64,000 nt of DNA from CAVXZE01 sp963766175 (lineage in GTDB: Bacteria; Myxococcota_A; UBA9160; UBA6930): positions 186,001 to 250,000 of the forward strand of contig CAVXZE010000004.1 of NCBI GenBank assembly GCA_963766175.1, read 5' to 3'. Positions 59,395 to 64,000 of the stretch are shown in pieces; position 1 is the first letter of the stretch, and every line of letters starts with the position of its first letter. Below the pieces are notes generated by a model. That model saw only the letters and a program-made list of their open reading frames with translations, had not been told where the DNA came from and made no database searches. A program made the position numbers and the translations under genes.

Positions 59395-62175
59395 ATGACC
59401 TCGAGCACTCCGACGCCTGTGAAGACGTTCGACCGGCCCCGGTTCATGCTTCCCGATGGGATGCTCTCCCACTCGTGGATCGCTCCCAGCATCGCCAGCC
59501 TGCTCTCGGTACTGCTGCTGGGGACTTTGCTCTGGTTCATGCAGCGTCACGACCAGATGGAGCACGCCGATGAGTTCGCCTCCGACGTCGACTCCGCCCT
59601 CCAGTCGGTGCGTCTGCACCTCCAGAGCGACGAGAAGTTCCTCAGCCTCCTCGCCTCGGATCTGGCCCGGGGCAACCTCGACCGCGAGTCATTCGACGGT
59701 CGCGCCTCCCAGTTCCTGGCGGACAACCCGGAACTGGTCTCGATCCTCTGGGCCGACGAGGAATTTCTGGTGCGTTGGGTCACACCCAGGGAAACCAGCA
59801 GGCAGGTCGCGGGAAAACGTCTGACGCTGCCGGAGCCCGAGCGCGCCTCCCACCTCGCCAAAGCCACCCGAAACCCCGCCTACACCCGGATCTTCGAGTT
59901 GGTGAAGGGCTATCCGACCCTGGAACTGTACACTCCCGTGTATCAAGAGGGTCGGTTTCTCGGGGTGATCGGAGGGGTCTACGCATGCGAGAAAATCCTC
60001 CAGTACACCCTGCCAGAGCACGTTCTGGCGGGAAACCGGGTAAGCCTGGCCGACGAAAGAGGCCACGTCGTAGGCACCGTCGCCCGCTCGCCCGATATCG
60101 ACGCCCGGTTCACTCAGACGGCCGACCTCTCCCCCTTTGGCCACGGCATCCAACTCATCCTGGAACGCCACCACACCGACTTCGTCGACACCCAGATGGG
60201 GTTGCTGGTGCTTCTGTGCGTGGTGCTCTCCTTCGGGCTGTCCTACGGCCTGTGGGCCGCGTCCCGCGAAGCGGACGAGCGGCGGAAGGCGCAAGACATC
60301 CTCCAGCGCGAGCGCGACAATCTGGTGAATGTCTTCGAGGCCATGGAAGACGGGGTGGCCATCGTCACCCCGAGCCTCGACGTCCAGTACGTGAACCCCA
60401 TCATCGTGCGGGACTTCGGCGAATACGCAGGGCGCAAGTGCTACGACTACTTCCACGGCCACTCGGACAGGTGCGAATCGTGCATGATGGAGGAAATCAT
60501 CGCCGGCAATGCGGTCCACTCCGAATGGTGCTATCCGCGCAACGCACGCACCTACGACCTCATCGACACCCGGCTGATCAACCCGGACGGCACCGTCTGC
60601 AAGCTGAAGATGTTCCGCGACATCACCGAACGAGTCGAGGCCGAGGAAGCGCTCAAGGAGAGCGAGGAGCGATTTCACAGCGTCTTCGACAATGCGGCCG
60701 AAGCGATGATCCTGCACGGGGCCGAAGGCCGGATCGTCGACGTGAACGAACAGGCCTGCAGAAGCCTGGGCTACTCCCGCGAGGAACTGCGGGGGTTGTC
60801 GATCCAAGACATCGCCACCGACGGCTACACCGAGGCCGTGCCGTTGGCGTGGGGGACCTTCCCTCAGATCAGCCCGATGACCATTCGCATCGAGTACCGC
60901 CGCAAGGACGGCACCGCGCTTCCGGTGGAAGTCCGGGTCGGCACCCTGGACTACCGGGGCGAACAGCTGGTGCTCGCCTCTGCCCGCGACATCACCGAGC
61001 GCAGGCAAGCGGAGCAGGCGATCCAGCGGCGCCTCGAGGCGGAGAAGGCTGCCGCCGAGGAGACGCGGAAGCGGCTCGCCGAGAGTGAGAGCCTGCAGCG
61101 GGTTTCCACGGCCCTGCTCGAGAAGTTCACGCTGGAAGAAGTGCTCGAGGTGGTCTGCAAGGAGGCCCAGAGCCTGACCCGCGCCACGGGCAGCGGGGTG
61201 CTGCTGCTCGAGAACGGCCACTTCCGGGTCACCAAATGGACCGGGGCGTCGGCGCCCGCCGCCGACACCATCCCCGTAGTCGGGTCCTTGGGGGGCGTGG
61301 CCGTTCGCCGCGGGAAGCCGGCGGTCGTGAACGCCATGTCCGCCTACGACAAGTCCTGCTACCGCGACGCGTCGCCCGAGTCGCTGCTGGCCATCCCCCT
61401 GCGCGTGGGCGGCGCCATTCTCGGCGTCCTGGACGTGCGGGGGGGAACCAGGGGGTTCGACGAGGGCGACGTCCGCATCCTCAGCCACTTCGCCGACCAG
61501 GCGGCGGTGGCCATCGAGAAGGCCCGGCTGCGTCAGCAGGCCGAGCAAGTGGCCGTCATCGAGGAGCGCCAGCGCCTGGCCCGGGAGCTCCACGACTCGG
61601 TCACCCAGGCCCTCTACAGCGTCGCCCTCTACGCGGACGCCGCCAAGATGGCGATGCAGGGAGGCAAGACCGAGATCGCGGCCAAGAACCTGAGCGAATT
61701 GCGGACCCTGGCCCGGGAGGCGATGCTCGAGATGCGCCTGCTGATCTTCGAGCTCCACCCCCCGGCCCTCGAGGAAGAGGGGCTGGTCGGCGCGCTGCGC
61801 ACGCGCCTGGCGACGGTCGAGACCCGGGCCGGGCTAGAAACCGACATCGAGGTCGAAGGTCCGGAGACCGATCTCCCGCCGGAGGTGGAGGAGGCGCTCT
61901 ACCGCTTCGCCCAGGAGGCCCTGAACAACGTCATCAAACATGCCCGGGCCCACCGCGTCGAGGTCCGCGCCGCGTTGCAGGCCGACCGGGCCGTGCTCGA
62001 GGTGCGCGACGACGGCTGCGGCTTCGACCCGAAGTCCGCCAACGGGGGCATGGGCCTCAAGGGCATGAAGGACCGGATCGTCCGGCTCGGCGGGCAGCTG
62101 GTACTCGACAGCTCCCCGGGCTCGGCGACGCTGCTCCGGGCCGAGATCCCGCTGGCCCTGGAGAAATCCGCCTAG
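59395..62175 (+). CDS. NarL-type sensor histidine kinase (membrane sensor, two PAS, GAF, HisKA_3)
   Basis: ATG 59395 has GGGGA 7 bases upstream. Helix 1 (APSIASLLSVLLLGTLLWFM) and helix 2 (LLVLLCVVLSFGLSYGLW) frame a periplasmic sensor of about 220 residues. After them come a first PAS with a cysteine motif (RKCYDYFHGHSDRCESC), a second PAS (FHSVFDNAAEAMILHGAEGR), a GAF domain (LLEKFTLEEVLEVVCKEAQS) and the HisKA_3 kinase with H733 in RLARELHDSVTQALYS. The ATPase domain ends LEVRDDGCGFDP and MGLKGMKDRI. It is 926 residues long and pairs with the NarL-type regulator 11 bases downstream. Confidence 0.95.
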   Translation: MTSSTPTPVKTFDRPRFMLPDGMLSHSWIAPSIASLLSVLLLGTLLWFMQRHDQMEHADEFASDVDSALQSVRLHLQSDEKFLSLLASDLARGNLDRESFDGRASQFLADNPELVSILWADEEFLVRWVTPRETSRQVAGKRLTLPEPERASHLAKATRNPAYTRIFELVKGYPTLELYTPVYQEGRFLGVIGGVYACEKILQYTLPEHVLAGNRVSLADERGHVVGTVARSPDIDARFTQTADLSPFGHGIQLILERHHTDFVDTQMGLLVLLCVVLSFGLSYGLWAASREADERRKAQDILQRERDNLVNVFEAMEDGVAIVTPSLDVQYVNPIIVRDFGEYAGRKCYDYFHGHSDRCESCMMEEIIAGNAVHSEWCYPRNARTYDLIDTRLINPDGTVCKLKMFRDITERVEAEEALKESEERFHSVFDNAAEAMILHGAEGRIVDVNEQACRSLGYSREELRGLSIQDIATDGYTEAVPLAWGTFPQISPMTIRIEYRRKDGTALPVEVRVGTLDYRGEQLVLASARDITERRQAEQAIQRRLEAEKAAAEETRKRLAESESLQRVSTALLEKFTLEEVLEVVCKEAQSLTRATGSGVLLLENGHFRVTKWTGASAPAADTIPVVGSLGGVAVRRGKPAVVNAMSAYDKSCYRDASPESLLAIPLRVGGAILGVLDVRGGTRGFDEGDVRILSHFADQAAVAIEKARLRQQAEQVAVIEERQRLARELHDSVTQALYSVALYADAAKMAMQGGKTEIAAKNLSELRTLAREAMLEMRLLIFELHPPALEEEGLVGALRTRLATVETRAGLETDIEVEGPETDLPPEVEEALYRFAQEALNNVIKHARAHRVEVRAALQADRAVLEVRDDGCGFDPKSANGGMGLKGMKDRIVRLGGQLVLDSSPGSATLLRAEIPLALEKSA

Positions 62176-62186
62176 GAGGTGGGGCC

Positions 62187-62852
62187 ATGGAAGACGCGAA
62201 GACCGTTCGGGTGCTGGTGGTGGACGATCACCTGATCGTCCGGGCCGGCGTGCGGGCGCTCCTGGCCGAGGTTCCGGACATCGAGGTGATCGGCGAGGCC
62301 GAGGACGGCGCGCGGGCCACCGAACTGGCGCGGGACCTGAGGCCCGACGTCATCCTGATGGACCTGGTGATGCCCGAGGTAGACGGCATCGAGGCGATCC
62401 GTCAGATCACGGCCGAGCACCCCAAGGCCCGCATCCTCGCCCTCACCAGCTTTTCGGCCGACGACAAGGTCTTCCCGGCCCTCAAGGCGGGGGCTCTCGG
62501 CTACCTGCTCAAGGACACCGAACCCCACGACCTGGTCTGCGCCATCCGCCAGGTGAACCGGGGCGAGTCCTCCCTCCACCCGAGTGTGGCGCGCAAGGTC
62601 CTGCAGGAGTTCCACCTGCCCGATCCGGCCAAGAAGAGTCCCGAACGCCTGACCCAGCGCGAATCCGAGGTGCTCTGCCAGGTGGCCCAGGGGCTCACCA
62701 ACCGGGAGATCGCCGACACGCTCTTCGTCAGCGAGGCCACCGTGCGCACCCACGTCAGCAACATCCTGGCCAAGCTCCACATGGCCAACCGCGTCCAGGC
62801 CACCCTCTACGCCCTCAAGACCGGCATCGCCAGCCTCGGCGGCAACGGTTAG
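62187..62852 (+). CDS. NarL/FixJ-type response regulator
   Basis: A receiver domain (VRVLVVDDHLIVRAGVRALL, phospho-acceptor D59 in VILMDLVMPEVDG, K in YLLKDTE) is joined to a LuxR-type HTH (LTQRESEVLCQVAQGLTNRE and VSEATVRTHVSNILAKLHMA). AGGAGGT lies 8 bases before ATG 62187. It is in the same operon as the membrane kinase and should be its substrate. Targets are unknown. Confidence 0.96.
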   Translation: MEDAKTVRVLVVDDHLIVRAGVRALLAEVPDIEVIGEAEDGARATELARDLRPDVILMDLVMPEVDGIEAIRQITAEHPKARILALTSFSADDKVFPALKAGALGYLLKDTEPHDLVCAIRQVNRGESSLHPSVARKVLQEFHLPDPAKKSPERLTQRESEVLCQVAQGLTNREIADTLFVSEATVRTHVSNILAKLHMANRVQATLYALKTGIASLGGNG

Positions 62853-63076
62853 CCCTCCCCACGGGCGCGAGAGGTTCAATCTCCCCCGCCCTTTTTGCCT
62901 ACAATAATCTGCGTATTCCTCCTCGTCCGTTCACCGCAGTCGGCCGACCTCTCTGATCCACACCTGCGGTAGATAAAACGGTCCCATCGTCCGATGTGGT
63001 CCAGCCGGCGCGCGACTAGGCTGAACGGCATGACGGCGATCGATTTCACGCATTCGGCGTTCGCGGACCTTCGACC

Positions 63077-63487
63077 GTGGCGCGGCGTCTGAGGGTGATC
63101 ATCGCGGATGACCAGATGCCTTCCCGCCATGGGTTGCAGGCCCTCCTTTCCCTGTCCGCTGAGTTCGAGGTGGTGGGCGCGGCCTCGGACGGGGAGGAGG
63201 CTTTGCGACTCGTGGATGCCTGCCGCCCGGACGTGGTGCTGATGGACGCCCGGATGCCGCGGATGAGCGGACTCGAGGCCACCCATGCCATCAAGGACCG
63301 TTGGCCGGACGTCCGCGTGGTGATCGTCACCATGTACCCCACTTCCAGTACGGAGCCGTTTGCGGATGAGGCAGACGCCTTCCTGCTGAAAGGGTTCGGG
63401 GCCGCAGAGCTGCGTGACGCCGTGTTCGGAGTGGGCGAGCGACCCTCTTCGGCGCCTGACGCGGAACGGGGAGGTCGGAGCCACTGA
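63077..63487 (+). CDS. Stand-alone receiver-domain protein (CheY-like)
   Basis: The protein is almost only a receiver: VIIADDQMPSRHGLQALLSL, D57 in VVLMDARMPRMSG, T/S switch in VVIVTMYPTSS and the lysine in AFLLKGFG. There is no output domain after residue 120 (only a short tail GERPSSAPDAERGG). The GTG start at 63077 has weak ribosome-site sequence. It follows the two-component pair by 224 bases on the same strand and may act as a phosphate sink or intermediate for that kinase or the hybrid kinase at 1161. Confidence 0.88.
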   Translation: MARRLRVIIADDQMPSRHGLQALLSLSAEFEVVGAASDGEEALRLVDACRPDVVLMDARMPRMSGLEATHAIKDRWPDVRVVIVTMYPTSSTEPFADEADAFLLKGFGAAELRDAVFGVGERPSSAPDAERGGRSH

Positions 63488-63560
63488 CCAGGTGTCTCGG
63501 CCGCTCGGGCACGGCCGGTTCAAACAGAAATTCGAGTTTCGCACGAAGGAGGGTGAAGCG

Positions 63561-64000
63561 ATGAATAAGAGCATGAAGACGATTTGTATTTTGGTCGCTT
63601 TGCTGTTGCCGTGCGCCGCAAACAGCAGCGAAGCAGATGAACTGCTGTGGCCGCACAAAACCAAGCTGATGTGCAAGGATTGGATTTCCAAAGCCCCTGA
63701 TGCTTGGGTGGAAGTGGGCGATGTCTTCTTCTGGAACACCAGAACCGATCTGAAAATCAAAGTCATCCCCCACGACGGCTTCAAACTCGAGAAGGTCAAT
63801 ATCCATGTCGTCGAAGACCCGGCAGAGTTTGACAGTGTCGTAGACAAGAAAGGCAAGCCGATAGCCGGAAAATTTGACTACAAGACGGACTACTTAGGGA
63901 CCTACGGCACCCTGGCCGACAAGCACCTGGAAGTGATTCCCCTCGAAGAGTTGATTCCCCTCGGAGAATCCGCGATCTGCTGGGGGGTCGATCCGGAGAA
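63561..64000 (+). CDS. Secreted protein of unknown function, cut by window edge
   Basis: ATG 63561 follows GGAGGG by about 8 bases. The translated start is MNKSMKTICILVALLLPCAA, a signal peptide, then DELLWPHKTKLMCKDWISKA, EVGDVFFWNTRTDLKIKVIP and DYKTDYLGTYGTLADKHLEV. The frame stays open to the end of the window (about 146 residues). A local duplication VIPLEELIPLGES is visible. Codon use is more A+T-rich than the neighbours (many AAA, ATT, TTG), suggesting recent transfer. No domain recognised. Confidence 0.75.
   Translation, partial: MNKSMKTICILVALLLPCAANSSEADELLWPHKTKLMCKDWISKAPDAWVEVGDVFFWNTRTDLKIKVIPHDGFKLEKVNIHVVEDPAEFDSVVDKKGKPIAGKFDYKTDYLGTYGTLADKHLEVIPLEELIPLGESAICWGVDPE

Noticed and set aside
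59689..61758. 689-codon minus-strand frame opposite the sensor kinase
   Set aside because: The plus strand shows PAS, GAF and kinase motifs throughout; the minus frame has none.

Overview
This 64 kb window is dense, high-GC bacterial DNA (roughly 60-65 % G+C by eye). It has short intergenic gaps, many 1-4 base start/stop overlaps and several GTG/TTG starts. No rRNA, tRNA, CRISPR array or insertion sequence was recognised. PEP-CTERM proteins, a dockerin/SBBP-type exoprotein, a selenocysteine-containing disulfide reductase, acyl-CoA and thiolase genes, UroD- and PhlG-type catabolic enzymes and many sensor kinases suggest an uncultured bacterium of the broad deltaproteobacterial grade (Myxococcota, Desulfobacterota or Binatota-like). 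That placement is inference; there is no marker gene here.

Layout. 1-2.8 kb (minus): an HxlR/SCP2-type regulator translationally coupled to a truncated acyl-CoA dehydrogenase, preceded by a hybrid histidine kinase. 3-8.5 kb (plus): an M28-like peptidase, a TAP-type alpha/beta hydrolase with a membrane tail, and a membrane glycosyltransferase-like protein. 8.5-10.9 kb (minus): an SGNH hydrolase and a membrane metallophosphoesterase. 11-15.3 kb (minus): a tightly overlapping five-gene operon encoding a 144-residue unknown, an E2-like protein, a JAB/JAMM peptidase, an E1/ThiF-like adenylyltransferase and a PIG-L/LmbE deacetylase. Three perfectly phased 12-bp repeats lie upstream of it, and a SorC-like regulator plus a six-helix membrane protein are divergent from it. 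17.6-20.4 kb (plus): a hot-dog thioesterase, then rhodanese, cytochrome c' and diheme cytochrome c. 20.4-25 kb (minus): GST, UroD-like, nitronate monooxygenase-like and neutral-ceramidase-like genes. 25.2-28.5 kb (plus): two PEP-CTERM proteins (one cohesin-like) and an SBBP/dockerin protein interrupted by TAA. 28.5-29.1 kb: a decayed thiolase. 29.2-32.8 kb: a sigma-54 activator convergent with a CoA-disulfide-reductase-like selenoprotein (in-frame UGA at the redox cysteine, followed by a bacterial SECIS-type hairpin), and a DUF4412-like protein. 33-36.9 kb: acyltransferase, aspartate kinase, small unknown, SGNH hydrolase. 37-42.2 kb (plus): a radical SAM/lipocalin-like pair, an SMP-30 protein, a glycosidase-like lipoprotein and a seven-helix membrane protein. 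42.2-45.7 kb (minus): a glycyl radical enzyme with a ferredoxin-like partner and no adjacent activase. 45.9-49.4 kb (plus): lipase and unknowns. 49.5-56 kb (minus): RidA, a fetAB-type ABC exporter, GNAT, a CocE-type hydrolase and an MFS transporter. 56.4-57.9 kb: a divergent TetR/PhlG-type hydrolase pair with an inverted repeat between them. 57.9-59.4 kb: decayed sequence including a sulfatase N-terminus. 59.4-63.5 kb (plus): a NarL-type two-component system plus a lone receiver. The right edge cuts a secreted unknown.

The two most notable items are the ubiquitin-like conjugation operon (11-15.3 kb) and the selenoprotein (30.6-31.9 kb). Several truncated genes at junctions (28.5, 49.4, 49.9 and 58 kb) indicate repeated rearrangement in this lineage.
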